Assembly (NCBI GenBank): GCA_902362435.1
Contig: CABIWW010000006.1
Location: 60,272-124,271 of the forward strand
Length of the DNA stretch: 64,000 bases
Reading direction: 5' to 3'
Source: Eubacteriaceae bacterium
Lineage (GTDB): Bacteria; Bacillota; Clostridia; Peptostreptococcales; Anaerovoracaceae
The translations under genes and the position numbers were made by a program. Positions 55,370 through 64,000 of the stretch are shown here, in pieces. A model generated the notes under the pieces. It saw only the letters and a list, made by a program, of their open reading frames with translations, was not told where the DNA came from and made no database searches. How positions within the stretch are numbered: the stretch's first letter is position 1; each line of letters starts with the position of its first letter.

Positions 55370-55620
55370 ACGGATAAGGCTCGCAGGCAGGAGCTGCAAA
55401 TCACAGATCATGACCGCAGCTGCAACCCATAAGTCACAATCTGTAAACAGCAAACTGCCAGCTACAGCTTATGCAGCTCGTAATCTGCAATCTGCAAACC
55501 GCAACCTGCAGGCCGTAAACTGCGAACCACAGCTCATAACTGCGATTTTGCATAAGCGCACGAGAGCATAAGCGTACAGCTGCACAGTTGCATAACCACA
55601 CAGCCGAATAAACGCAAAAC
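55370..55620. repeat. Degenerate short repeats of TGCAA / GCAAAC type
   Basis: A stretch built from imperfect 7-12-bp units such as CTGCAAACCGCAACCTGCA, TCTGCAA and AACTGC. It leaves long open frames on both strands with low-complexity products, none with a ribosome site. Lies just before the acyl-CoA synthetase gene and must also contain its promoter. Confidence 0.6.
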
Positions 55621-55637
55621 AGAAAAGGAGTATTAAA

Positions 55638-57296
55638 ATGACGAGAACATACGATGATAAAATGTTTATAGAAACCTTTGAGCGCGAATACACATGGCTC
55701 AACGGATTCATGAGAAACGTAGCCAGATACGGAGGCAGACAGGCACTCATCGATCCGCTCACAGAGAGGAGCTGGACTTACAGAGAACTCAATGCAGAAG
55801 CGAACAAGCTGGCGCATGCGCTGAAGATCGACGATGTCGGCAAAGACGATGTCGTGATGACAGTGCTCGTCAACTGCCCGGAATTCTGCTTTTCATATAT
55901 CGGACCGAGAAAAATCGGAGCGATCGTTACGCTTGCGAACTTCAAGCTTTCTTCAGGAGAGCTGTCGCTGCTGATCAATCACAACAAGCCAAAGGTTGTG
56001 ATCTATGCGGCAGAAGTAGCAGAAATGGTGACAGAAGCCATCGGCATGGCGGAGTATAAGCCGGTAAACGCAGTGATGGCCGACAATATGGAGAATATAC
56101 CTGTTCCTGAAGGGCATATAGCATACGATGATTATGTGAGCGGCAAATCGGAGCAGGATCCGGTGAAGGATTTTACACCGCATATTTACGATGAAGTAGT
56201 GAGGATGTGCACCAGCGGTACATCGTCGCTTCCGAAGAGCGTTCCGCTCAACGATATAAACGAAGTGCTGTCGGCACACGATGCCATCATGCACTACCCG
56301 CTCAACAACCGCGACGTCTGCATGAATATGACGCCGCTTTTCCACAGAGGCGGCAGCCATTCCGGCGGCACATGCCCGACATTTTTTGTAGGCGCGACGC
56401 TGGTGCTGATGAGGACTTTCTCACCGAGAACGACTCTGCAGTATGTGGAAAAGTACGGGATCACGTACCTCACGGGTTCTCCGGCAACGCTTGAGATGCT
56501 CTCGCACGTACAGGAAAAGACACCGTTCGATCTTTCCAGACTCAGAGGTATCGTCACGATGGGAGCACCGCTCGAAAAATCAGCATGCAAGAGATACCTG
56601 GAAGTCCTTACACCGAATATCCTGAACGGATACGGCACGACGGAAACATTCTGGAATTCGTTCCTCAGACCTTACGATCTGCCGCAATACGCAGGTACTG
56701 TTGGCGGCAGCTGCATCGATGACGAAGTGAGGATCGTCAAAGTTTATGACGGACATAAGGCAGAACCGGATGAACTGGTACCGACCGATAATGAGACGGT
56801 AGGTGAGATCATCATTCGTTCACCTGGAAAGACGACATACAGCTACTACAACAACCCTGAGGAAGAGAAGGAAAAATTCTACAAAGGCTGGATGTATACC
56901 GCAGACCTCGGCTACTGGGACGAGCATCTTTACGTGACCGTGAATGGCAGAAAAGACGACATGATCGTAAGTTCCGCGGAGAATATCTATCCAACGCAGA
57001 TAGAGGAGATAATCAACGAGTTTGACAAGGTCGCTGATTCCATCGTGACAGCCGTGCCGGACAAAGTGCGCGGGCAGGCTGCCGTGGCATATGTAGTTGC
57101 AAAGGATCCGTCGCTGACTATCGCTGAGCTTTCACAGTACTGCAGCGATCATCCGATGCTTTCCGCATACAAGAAGCCGAGATGGTTTGCTATCGTGGAC
57201 GAGCTGCCGCATACCGCGACGGGCAAGAAGATCCACTACATCATGAGGGAAAGGGCAGAAGAAGATCTCAAGAACGGGCTTCTCAAGAGAAAGTAG
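55638..57296 (+). CDS. AMP-binding acyl-CoA synthetase/ligase
   Basis: A 552-residue adenylate-forming enzyme (ANL superfamily). The N-terminal part has WTYRELNAEANKLAHAL. The P-loop reads CTSGTSSLPKSVPL, where the usual second Gly of TSGTTGxPK is Ser. NGYGTTETFW (A5), YTADLGYWDEHLYVTVNGRK (A7-A8) and a C-terminal lysine motif PHTATGKKIHY (A10) follow. It couples a carboxylic acid to CoA through an acyl-adenylate; substrate unknown (medium/long-chain or aromatic/steroid acid). AAGGAG precedes the ATG. A hotdog thioesterase gene follows at 90 bp, so the pair could make and cleave the same acyl-CoA. Confidence 0.88.
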   Translation: MTRTYDDKMFIETFEREYTWLNGFMRNVARYGGRQALIDPLTERSWTYRELNAEANKLAHALKIDDVGKDDVVMTVLVNCPEFCFSYIGPRKIGAIVTLANFKLSSGELSLLINHNKPKVVIYAAEVAEMVTEAIGMAEYKPVNAVMADNMENIPVPEGHIAYDDYVSGKSEQDPVKDFTPHIYDEVVRMCTSGTSSLPKSVPLNDINEVLSAHDAIMHYPLNNRDVCMNMTPLFHRGGSHSGGTCPTFFVGATLVLMRTFSPRTTLQYVEKYGITYLTGSPATLEMLSHVQEKTPFDLSRLRGIVTMGAPLEKSACKRYLEVLTPNILNGYGTTETFWNSFLRPYDLPQYAGTVGGSCIDDEVRIVKVYDGHKAEPDELVPTDNETVGEIIIRSPGKTTYSYYNNPEEEKEKFYKGWMYTADLGYWDEHLYVTVNGRKDDMIVSSAENIYPTQIEEIINEFDKVADSIVTAVPDKVRGQAAVAYVVAKDPSLTIAELSQYCSDHPMLSAYKKPRWFAIVDELPHTATGKKIHYIMRERAEEDLKNGLLKRK

Positions 57297-57384
57297 ACGG
57301 CTCGATGGCGGGCCGGCCGGATCAAACGCCGCGCAGCCGCCCGGCCACAAAACATTCCACGATCAGAAGGAGATGACGCAGAAA

Positions 57385-57825
57385 ATGTGGGAATACAGAA
57401 GAAGAGTGCGATATTACGAAACCGACAGGATGGGAGTCGTGCATCATTCGAATTACCTGAGGTTTCTCGAAGATGCGCGGATGGACTGGATCCGCGACCA
57501 TATCATAAACTACAGCGAAATGGAAAAAATGGGGATCATCATCCCTGTCGTGAGCGCGACCGGCAACTTCAAGTCCTTCCTCAGATACGACGACGAATTC
57601 GCAGTGCGCGTCTTTCCCGTAAAGTTCACGGGAGTCAGGATCCGCCTGCGATATGAAGTCTACAATACGGAGACGGGAGTGCTCTGCTACGACGGAGAGA
57701 GCGAGCACTACCTGGCCGAAGACGGCGACTACAGACCGATGTCGATAAAGCGAAAGTATCCCGAACTTTACGAGGCATTCCGCAGGGCGATGAACGATGA
57801 TGCCGTGGATGCGGAGAAGGACTGA
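57385..57825 (+). CDS. Acyl-CoA thioesterase (YbgC/FadM/4-hydroxybenzoyl-CoA thioesterase type)
   Basis: A 146-residue single hotdog-fold protein. The active-site segment RYYETDRMGVVHHSNYLRFL has the catalytic Asp and the HxxxY of the family. Members hydrolyse acyl-CoA esters in the cytoplasm. Start is ambiguous: the ATG at 57373 abuts AAGGAG with no spacing, while the ATG at 57385 (MWEYRRRV) is 12 nt away; I use the latter. It follows the acyl-CoA synthetase gene, probably in one operon. Confidence 0.87.
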   Translation: MWEYRRRVRYYETDRMGVVHHSNYLRFLEDARMDWIRDHIINYSEMEKMGIIIPVVSATGNFKSFLRYDDEFAVRVFPVKFTGVRIRLRYEVYNTETGVLCYDGESEHYLAEDGDYRPMSIKRKYPELYEAFRRAMNDDAVDAEKD

Positions 57826-58080
57826 GCATTATATATAAGATCATGTAAAGGTGCAGCGCGCGTGCCTGCAGGGTACTATGGCGCGTCGCACCGTAGTGTG
57901 CCGGGCGGTCCGCATGCGACGTTTTGCCGCGTCAGGCTGGTGACGCATGCATTCCGGCGTGCGATGATGTCATACCGGCAGATATGCAAAAGTCGCATGC
58001 CTTCCTGTTCGCTGACTGCCTGGCGGGCCTGCCGCCCGCAGTCATTGATGTGCCAGTTGGCGTACCGAGGCAGATCAAAA
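57826..58080. other. GC-rich gene-free stretch
   Basis: About 250 bp with locally higher GC and short dyads (GCGTC...GACGC near 57940). No ribosome site, tRNA or SRP-RNA signature found. Confidence 0.45.
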
Positions 58081-58130
58081 AAGCAAAATACCGGGGATAT
58101 CCGTAAAGGATATTCGCCGGTATTTTGCTT
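58081..58130. terminator. Bidirectional terminator between the thioesterase and ftsH
   Basis: AAGCAAAATACCGG (58081-58094) and CCGGTATTTTGCTT (58117-58130) form a perfect 14-bp stem with an inner GGATAT/ATATCC pair. A-rich before and T-rich after, so it can serve both the plus-strand operon and ftsH on the minus strand. Confidence 0.85.
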
Positions 58131-58283
58131 TGCAATTACTTATATTAAAATCTGATTTTCGTTGTTTGGGTCGATCAATACGATCGGGCTCGGCAGACCA
58201 TTGATGCTGTATGCATCTTGGCCGGTCTTGCTGATTTTGCCGGTATGACCGGATTCACTGGTTTTAGTGGTCTCGCTGCGCTC

Positions 58284-60146
58284 TCAGTTTTCAGCAGTTT
58301 CATCGGCTTCAGCAGTTTGACCGCTTTCGTCGGACTTGCCGGTCTCATTCAGCATCGACATGAACTCTTCGCCGGTGATAGTTTCCTTTTCATACAGGAA
58401 CTGCGCGAGCCTGTCCAGACTGCTGCGGTTTTCGAGCAGTATCTTCTTAGCCTTTTCATGCTGCTGCTTTACAAGCTGTACGACCTTTCTGTCGATTTCG
58501 TTTTGAGTGTCAGCGGAGCATGCGAGTGAAGCGTCGCCTCCGAGATACTGATTGTTCACGACCTCCATTGCGACCATATCGAATTCTTCGCTCATGCCGT
58601 ATCTTGCGATCATTGCACGAGCCAGCTTGGTCGCCTGTTCGATATCGTTTGCGGCACCGGTCGTTATTTCATTGAACGCCACTTCTTCGGCAGCGCGTCC
58701 GCCTGTGAAAGTAGCGATCTTGTTTTCGATTTCCTGCTTGCTCATCAGATATTTGTCATCCTGCTCTACCTGCAGCGTATAGCCCAGCGCGCCGGAAGTT
58801 CTCGGTATGATGGTGATCTTCTGTACAGGTGCAGTGTGCGTCTGCATCGCTGCCACCAGAGCATGTCCGATCTCGTGATATGCCACGACCTTCTTTTCCT
58901 GATCGGAAAGTACTGCATTTTTCTTCTGATATCCTGCGATAACAGTCTCGATGCTCTCCTCGAGATCCTCCTGGCTTACGACGCTGCGGCCGTCGCGCAC
59001 GGCGCGGAGCGCAGCTTCGTTGATGATATTTGCAAGCTCGGCGCCTGAGGCGCCTGCAGCCATCCTCGCGATCGTGTGATAATCCACATCGGGTTCAGCC
59101 TTGATCTTTCTTGCATGCACCTTGAGTATCGCTTCTCTTCCCAGCAGGTCAGGCAGCTCTACAGGCACGCGTCTGTCGAATCTTCCCGGTCTTGTCAGAG
59201 CCGGGTCCAGCGATTCAGGTCTGTTAGTGGCCGAGAGGATTATTACGCCGGTGTTTTCCTCGAATCCGTCCATTTCCGTGAGCAGCTGGTTCAGCGTCTG
59301 TTCGCGCTCGTCATTTCCTGCAACACGGTCGTCACGCTTCTTTCCTATCGCGTCGATCTCGTCGATGAAAACTATGCACGGCGCCTTTTCCTTGGCCTGT
59401 TTGAACAGGTCGCGGACCTTTGAAGCACCCATGCCTACGAACATTTCCACGAACTCGGAACCCGAGATAGAGAAGAAAGGCACGTTCGACTCGCCCGCAA
59501 CAGCCTTTGCCAGCATAGTCTTGCCGGTTCCCGGAGGACCTACCAGCAGGATACCCTTAGGCATCGACGCTCCGATCTCTGAATATTTCTTAGGGTTGTG
59601 CAGATAATCCACGATTTCCGAAAGGCTCTCCTTTGCTTCATCCTCGCCTGCGACGTCGCTGAAGCGGATACCTGCCGTGGACTGGACGTACACCTTGGCA
59701 TTGCTCTTACCAAGGCCGAACGCCATCGAATCCTTGCCGCCGCCCATCATCTTGCGCCTCATGTACTCACCGATACCGATGAATATCACGAGAGGCAGGA
59801 TCAGCGAAAGCAGCATCGACAGCATCGGTGATGTGGTCTGCTGTATATCTTTTGTGAATTTTGCGCCGGAATCATAGAGTCTCTCTGTTAGAGTCGGGTC
59901 ATCCATCACGCCTGTCTTGTAGATCTTGGTTTCCTTCTTATCTGTGAATACGATCTCGGAATCTTTGATCTCGACATCACCTATGTTTTTCTTCTCGATC
60001 ATGCTCATGAATGTGCCGTAATCGACTTCTTTTGCCTGCTTGCTTGCTATCGACGGCATCACGAACACGTTGAAAAGCAGTAATGCCGCAAGTATTATCA
60101 GATAGTAGAAAGCAAGCGGTTTCTTAGGGGATTTGACTTCTTTCAT
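58284..60146 (-). CDS. ftsH: ATP-dependent zinc metalloprotease FtsH
   Basis: A 620-residue membrane protease that degrades membrane and regulatory proteins. Two N-terminal membrane helices (about 10-30 and 105-125) flank an extracytoplasmic FtsH-ext domain. The AAA domain shows Walker [26 protein letters not shown] and the SRH segment [12 protein letters not shown]. The protease domain has HEIGH (usual HExGH) and the acidic third-ligand region. The C-terminal tail is Glu/Asp/Thr-rich. AAGGAG precedes the ATG. Not next to tilS-hpt, its common neighbours. Confidence 0.97.
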   Translation of the reverse strand: MKEVKSPKKPLAFYYLIILAALLLFNVFVMPSIASKQAKEVDYGTFMSMIEKKNIGDVEIKDSEIVFTDKKETKIYKTGVMDDPTLTERLYDSGAKFTKDIQQTTSPMLSMLLSLILPLVIFIGIGEYMRRKMMGGGKDSMAFGLGKSNAKVYVQSTAGIRFSDVAGEDEAKESLSEIVDYLHNPKKYSEIGASMPKGILLVGPPGTGKTMLAKAVAGESNVPFFSISGSEFVEMFVGMGASKVRDLFKQAKEKAPCIVFIDEIDAIGKKRDDRVAGNDEREQTLNQLLTEMDGFEENTGVIILSATNRPESLDPALTRPGRFDRRVPVELPDLLGREAILKVHARKIKAEPDVDYHTIARMAAGASGAELANIINEAALRAVRDGRSVVSQEDLEESIETVIAGYQKKNAVLSDQEKKVVAYHEIGHALVAAMQTHTAPVQKITIIPRTSGALGYTLQVEQDDKYLMSKQEIENKIATFTGGRAAEEVAFNEITTGAANDIEQATKLARAMIARYGMSEEFDMVAMEVVNNQYLGGDASLACSADTQNEIDRKVVQLVKQQHEKAKKILLENRSSLDRLAQFLYEKETITGEEFMSMLNETGKSDESGQTAEADETAEN

Positions 60147-60323
60147 ATTGTTTGCGTCTCCTTGGATCGTTCGGCCTGCATACTTTTGTCGATCGCTGAT
60201 CGTGAGTATCTGCAGGTCAGTGATTAAGCTGTTGAAAAATTCTAAGAAATTTTCATTCCATTTGTATGTGGGTTTTATGGTGTTTCTGTGTGATTTTATG
60301 AATCGTTCATAAAACCTTTCTTT

Positions 60324-61208
60324 TTACTGATTATCTCTCAATTTTCTGATGATGTCCAGAAAAAGTGATGCTGCAGGGTTCAAAAGTGATTTTTTCCATG
60401 CCACCGCACATTCGATAGAGTAGCTGTCGTCGACCGGGCAGGTCTCCAGATCCATAAGCGGCAGGCCTTCCGGCAGTATTTCCGGCAGTATCGATATACC
60501 CAGGCCCGCACTTACAGAAAGCAGCACGGAGCGCATATCGCTGAACTGATTTGCGATGACCGGCGAAAATCTGTGTGTTCTGCAGAAATTCATGATCTGC
60601 ATGTAAAGGAGCGGGTTTTCCGCCTCTGTCAGCAGTATGAACTTTTCCCTGCGCAGCGTGTCGGTATTGATCTTCTTTTTTTCCAGCCACCCCGCGGGGA
60701 GCACGAAATTGAGCTGATCCGTGTGGATGTCGAGCATCTCGAACTCGTCGCTGTCCGGCAGCATATCGGTATAAAGGAAATGGAAATCATAAGGATCGTC
60801 GTTTTCATCGATCAGCACCTCACCGCCTGAGATATATGTTATATCGACTATTATGTCTGGATATGCCTGTCCGAATTCCTTCAGACATTCGCGCAGGAAA
60901 CTGTCGGAGGACGAGACCGTAGCTATGGAAAGGCGGCCCTTTGCGCCGTCATGCAGCTGTTTCACGGCATATGAACCCTTGCGTGCCGCATCGAGTATTT
61001 CCTGGGCATACGGGATGAACGTGCGGCCTTCTTCCGTCAGGCGCACATCGCGTTTTGTCCTGTAAAACAGCTTGACGCCGAGCTGCTGCTCGAGATCGCT
61101 GATCTGCCGGCTTATCGTTGACTGCGGCACGCCGTTCTGGCGCGCGGCATTTGTAAAATTGAGCATTTTGCTCACAGTCAGAAAACTTTTTATCTGGTTG
61201 AGATGCAT
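60324..61208 (-). CDS. LysR-family transcriptional regulator
   Basis: A 294-residue regulator with the N-terminal winged helix (MHLNQIKSFLTVSKMLNF, then FTNAARQNGVPQSTISRQIS) and a C-terminal periplasmic-binding-protein-like effector domain (RLSIATVSSSDSFLRECLKE). Start at 61208 with GAGGT 7 nt upstream. It is divergent from fabF across a 235-bp gap holding a perfect 14-bp palindrome. Effector unknown; control of fabF is inference. Confidence 0.92.
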   Translation of the reverse strand: MHLNQIKSFLTVSKMLNFTNAARQNGVPQSTISRQISDLEQQLGVKLFYRTKRDVRLTEEGRTFIPYAQEILDAARKGSYAVKQLHDGAKGRLSIATVSSSDSFLRECLKEFGQAYPDIIVDITYISGGEVLIDENDDPYDFHFLYTDMLPDSDEFEMLDIHTDQLNFVLPAGWLEKKKINTDTLRREKFILLTEAENPLLYMQIMNFCRTHRFSPVIANQFSDMRSVLLSVSAGLGISILPEILPEGLPLMDLETCPVDDSYSIECAVAWKKSLLNPAASLFLDIIRKLRDNQ

Positions 61209-61359
61209 TCTTGTTACCTCGTTTGTTGACACTGATTTTTGATGATGTTATCATCTTATCAGTATAAAAACAGCGGCTTCCGGGCACTGAACGGCTGACA
61301 TCATGCAGCAGATCTGCCGGAAATCGTTACGGCTTGTTATTCAGCAAGCCTGAGTTTTG

Positions 61360-61373
61360 CGGATAATTATCCG
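61360..61373. promoter_or_regulatory. Palindromic operator candidate between lysR and fabF
   Basis: CGGATAATTATCCG, a perfect 14-bp palindrome with an AT core of the LysR-type ATA-N-TAT style, 71 bp before the fabF start codon. A second dyad GGCTTG/CAAGCC lies at 61331-61350. Confidence 0.55.
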
Positions 61374-61443
61374 ATTTTGCTATCAATTATATAGCATGCA
61401 GATAGATATGTAAAGTTTGCATTGCAGGATGTACGGAGGAAGC

Positions 61444-62670
61444 ATGGGCAGAGAGCGTGAAAAAATAGTAGTTACAGGCATGGGGGCGGTGACGCCTGTC
61501 GGATGCGGAGTCGAGAACTACTGGAACAATCTGATAAATGGAGAATGTGGTATCGACAGGATAATGCGCTTCGATGCGGAAAGCCTGGCGGTGAAGATCG
61601 CGGGCGAGGTAAAGGATTTTGATATCGAGGCGTACATGCCAAAGAAGATGATCCACGAGACCGATGCGTTCACGCAGTATGCATTCGCTGCTGCAAAGGA
61701 GGCACTCGGCGAGGAGCTTCCGGCTGATCCGGAGCGAACGGGCATCGTGATGGGTACTGCGATGGCAGGAGTTGCAACGACTGCGGCGACTCAGGAGATC
61801 CTGACGAATGCCGTCCACAAAAATGTAGGTCCGCGCTTTGTGCCAAGGATCCTCGGTAACATAGCGGCTGCGCAGATCGCGATATCGTACGGCATATACG
61901 GACCGAGCTCGACCTTGTCGACCGCCTGCGCATCGGGATGCGATGCAGTCTCTATGGCGGCGATGATACTGCTCGCAGATGAAGCGGATGCAGTGCTGGC
62001 TGTAGGCTCGGAAAGCGTCCTCTGCCCGCTCGTGATATATTCGCTCGCCAATGCCCACACGCTTTCCAGGATGAACGATGATCCTCTCCATGCATGCAGG
62101 CCGTTCGATGCCGCCAGAAATGGTTTCGTCATAGGAGAAGGCGGCGGTGCGCTCGTGCTGGAGCGCGAGTCTCATGCAAAGGCGCGGGGTGCGGAGATCT
62201 ATGCGGAGCTCGCAGGCTGGGCGAACAACAACGATGCGTACCATGTCATGCAGCCGGATCCTGATGGAAAGATGGCAGCCAGGTGCATGCAGATGGCTAT
62301 GGACTGTGCGGGTGTGGCTGCGCAGCAGATCGATCATATAAATGCGCACGGTACCGGCACGAAACAGGGTGACAGCGCAGAACTCGCAGCGATCTCGCAG
62401 GTTTTCGGCGATGCTCGGCCTGCGATAACCTCGACAAAAGGCGCGACCGGTCACCTCATGGGCGGCGGCGGGCTGACCGAGTCGATCGCCTGCATCCAGA
62501 CGATCAGAACAGGTATCATACCGCCTACCCTCAACCTTGACGACCCAGAAGGCGACTTTGACTACGTCGCAGGCCAGATGCGCAGACAGCACGTGGAAAC
62601 AGCGATGACAAATGCATTCGGTTTCGGCGGACAGAACGCAAGCCTGATATTCAGGAAATATGAGGGATAG
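61444..62670 (+). CDS. fabF: 3-oxoacyl-ACP synthase II (FabF/KAS II family)
   Basis: A 408-residue condensing enzyme of fatty-acid elongation. Catalytic Cys162 is in STACASGCDAVS, and the two catalytic His residues are in NAHGTGTKQGD and GATGHLMGGGG. C-terminal NAFGFGGQNASLIF is typical. Start at 61444 with CGGAGG 5 nt upstream. It stands alone, not in a fab gene cluster, behind a divergent LysR regulator. A specialised acyl chain or a secondary role is possible. Confidence 0.93.
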   Translation: MGREREKIVVTGMGAVTPVGCGVENYWNNLINGECGIDRIMRFDAESLAVKIAGEVKDFDIEAYMPKKMIHETDAFTQYAFAAAKEALGEELPADPERTGIVMGTAMAGVATTAATQEILTNAVHKNVGPRFVPRILGNIAAAQIAISYGIYGPSSTLSTACASGCDAVSMAAMILLADEADAVLAVGSESVLCPLVIYSLANAHTLSRMNDDPLHACRPFDAARNGFVIGEGGGALVLERESHAKARGAEIYAELAGWANNNDAYHVMQPDPDGKMAARCMQMAMDCAGVAAQQIDHINAHGTGTKQGDSAELAAISQVFGDARPAITSTKGATGHLMGGGGLTESIACIQTIRTGIIPPTLNLDDPEGDFDYVAGQMRRQHVETAMTNAFGFGGQNASLIFRKYEG

Positions 62671-62672
62671 AT

Positions 62673-63989
62673 ATGGGGCTGCTTGATATATTTAAACGTA
62701 AAAGCGAAGCAGATGAAAATACTGCCGTGAAGAAAACAGAAATGCCGGATCAGAAAAGGATCGCCAGGTGGAATCTGTTCATTGAAGATGTATGCAACAG
62801 AGAGCTGGTTGAACTGTCAGATCTTCAGAAAAAAGCAGTCTTGTGCTTTTGGTATGATGCGGAAGTCAATAGCGGAGGGCACTGCGGATATTTTGACTGT
62901 TATCCGGATACCGAGCCACAAGAGCTTGCGGATGCGATAAGGACAGTCGCAACGGAAGAGATGGCGCAGAATTATTTGTATGCTGTGAGCTGCGACGAAG
63001 AAGAGAGCGATTGCTGGGAGACAATGGACGATAATTTTTACGAATATGCCCCGTCATTGTGCGAGTATATAGAAGATTTTGTGGAAGAGCACAGAGGAAA
63101 GATGGTTGCCAGACAGCCCAATACTGTCCAGGCGACCTGGGGATGGTGTTATGACTGGTCCGATAACCATGAGAAAAACGCTGGAGCGCCTGAAATGAAT
63201 GTATACAGCCACATCGCGATTTATTTCAGATGGATGACGGAGCATGATCTGCTAAGTGAAGAAGTAAAAAAACGATATCCTGATTTAAAGAAAAATATCG
63301 AAGACGGCAAAATCGATGTCAGGGAGTTCCTGAAAAAAACAGCTGATTTCAGAGGAATGATCTGCGTGAAGCATTTTAATAAACGCGGGCAGACCTTTTC
63401 AGAGCGTTTTTATGATTTTCAAAGTGATGGAGGCTACCCATCATATGTAAATAAGTATGCAATGGAATATTTCAAGCAGGATGAACGGCCAGGCTGTGCA
63501 GGATTTCAGGAAGAGGCATATCTTTTCGTTCCATATGATGAAAATTATTATACGCAAATGTCAAAATACATAAATGAAGCCTGGGATCGAATAATGAAAA
63601 AGCCCGGAAAAGATTCTTTTAAAGCAGAAGAATACAGGAAAGCAGCTATAGAAGTACTGAAAAATATCCTTACCGCGATGCATGAAAAACGATACGGCGA
63701 TATCAGCAAATACGTAGATGAGTTCAGATATGACAATAACGAAGCTGTTTTTGAGTTTGTAGAAGAGAGAGCTTATGATGCTGTAGATGAATATGGGGCA
63801 CCATGCGATTTCGACCCACCGTATGAATATTCTCAACTGAACATTTACATGTCGGATGATGGCAGCGGCTTTAAGCTCGACTACGATTTAACGACGGATT
63901 CCGAGCTTATGGATCTGTCACTTCAACTGGAATTCCTATATGTAGACAAAGGTCTGAAAAGCATATTCATAACAGTGGATCCACAGTAG
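62673..63989 (+). CDS. Multidomain DMP19/DUF4375-type protein, immunity-protein-like
   Basis: A 438-residue acidic cytoplasmic protein without signal or membrane segments. About 35-130 resembles the DMP19/DUF4375 domain (LQKKAVLCFWYDAEVNSGGH, then CGYFDCYPDTEPQELADAIR). The middle (about 160-300) has HIAIYFRWMTEHDLLSEEV and AYLFVPYDENYY, and the last ~115 residues begin YRKAAIEVLKNILTAMHEKR. These modules occur in immunity-type proteins of polymorphic toxin systems and in uncharacterised bacterial proteins; no toxin gene is visible. The start codon is 2 bp after the fabF stop, so it may be co-transcribed with fabF. Function not recognised. Confidence 0.6.
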   Translation: MGLLDIFKRKSEADENTAVKKTEMPDQKRIARWNLFIEDVCNRELVELSDLQKKAVLCFWYDAEVNSGGHCGYFDCYPDTEPQELADAIRTVATEEMAQNYLYAVSCDEEESDCWETMDDNFYEYAPSLCEYIEDFVEEHRGKMVARQPNTVQATWGWCYDWSDNHEKNAGAPEMNVYSHIAIYFRWMTEHDLLSEEVKKRYPDLKKNIEDGKIDVREFLKKTADFRGMICVKHFNKRGQTFSERFYDFQSDGGYPSYVNKYAMEYFKQDERPGCAGFQEEAYLFVPYDENYYTQMSKYINEAWDRIMKKPGKDSFKAEEYRKAAIEVLKNILTAMHEKRYGDISKYVDEFRYDNNEAVFEFVEERAYDAVDEYGAPCDFDPPYEYSQLNIYMSDDGSGFKLDYDLTTDSELMDLSLQLEFLYVDKGLKSIFITVDPQ

Positions 63990-64000
63990 TTCAGGCGCGG

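Noticed and set aside
55308..55571. 87-codon open frame before the acyl-CoA synthetase
   Set aside because: Low-complexity product (many N, Q, A, S) from degenerate TGCAA repeats, no ribosome site, and equally long frames on the other strand.

Overview
This window is the replication-origin region of a low-to-mid GC Gram-positive anaerobe, most likely a member of the Clostridia (order Eubacteriales/Peptostreptococcales; a family such as Anaerovoracaceae is only a guess). The evidence is the gene order rpmH-rnpA-yidD-yidC-jag-mnmE-mnmG-rsmG-noc-parA-parB running left from the origin and dnaA-dnaN-recF-gyrB-gyrA running right. Heavy use of ATA (Ile) and AGA/AGG (Arg) codons, sigma-A type promoters and strong AGGAGG ribosome sites agree. 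No rRNA, tRNA, CRISPR array, prophage or intact insertion sequence was seen.

Layout. 1-2.5 kb: the start of a peptide-ABC substrate-binding lipoprotein and a SulP anion permease. 2.7-12.9 kb (minus strand): a SprT-like metalloprotease gene, parB, parA (TTG start), two parS sites, a Noc homologue without the usual N-terminal membrane helix, then rsmG, mnmG, mnmE, jag, yidC, yidD, rnpA and rpmH behind a consensus promoter. 12.9-14.75 kb: bipartite oriC flanking dnaA, with DnaA boxes on both sides and a DnaA-trio unwinding element before dnaN. 14.8-22.7 kb (plus): dnaN, recF, gyrB, gyrA, trpS. 22.7-29 kb: an accessory catabolic-looking block with an AraC regulator carrying a GH39-like tail, an APC amino-acid permease, a TetR regulator and a large flavin/Fe-S enoate-reductase-type enzyme. 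29-34.3 kb: small envelope genes (lipoprotein, PlsC, PAP2, nucleotidyltransferase, glucosaminidase) and a kinase-fold protein without a P-loop.

34.3-47.2 kb: a replication/translation block. It contains rpsF-ssb-rpsR, a SHOCT/NfeD/stomatin membrane operon, then yybS-gdpP-rplI-dnaB. These are followed by a DnaD protein whose C-terminus looks like the N-terminal domain of the DnaI/DnaC helicase loader, with no AAA+ ATPase after it. A very long coiled-coil + LysM + G5 + M23 protein overlaps it. 47.5-49.4 kb (minus): a two-gene queuosine-salvage-type operon (radical SAM enzyme and VUT transporter) under a preQ1-I riboswitch with a terminator/antiterminator platform that can be read directly in the sequence. 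49.4-54.7 kb: prfA, a perfectly phased 168-bp tandem duplication, sua5, rpiB, upp, tyrS. 54.7-55.6 kb: a gene-free stretch with a regular 73-bp-period array of TACCAA...TTGGTA hairpins followed by degenerate TGCAA-type repeats. 55.6-64 kb: an acyl-CoA synthetase, a hotdog thioesterase, ftsH, a LysR regulator divergent from a stand-alone fabF, and a DMP19/DUF4375-type multidomain protein.

The most unusual items are the DnaD-DnaI(N) fusion lacking its ATPase, the 73-bp hairpin array, the preQ1-controlled radical SAM protein with a CX4CX2C cluster motif, the Noc without its membrane anchor, and the soluble GdpP next to YybS. All function calls are read from motifs and gene order; no database search was run.
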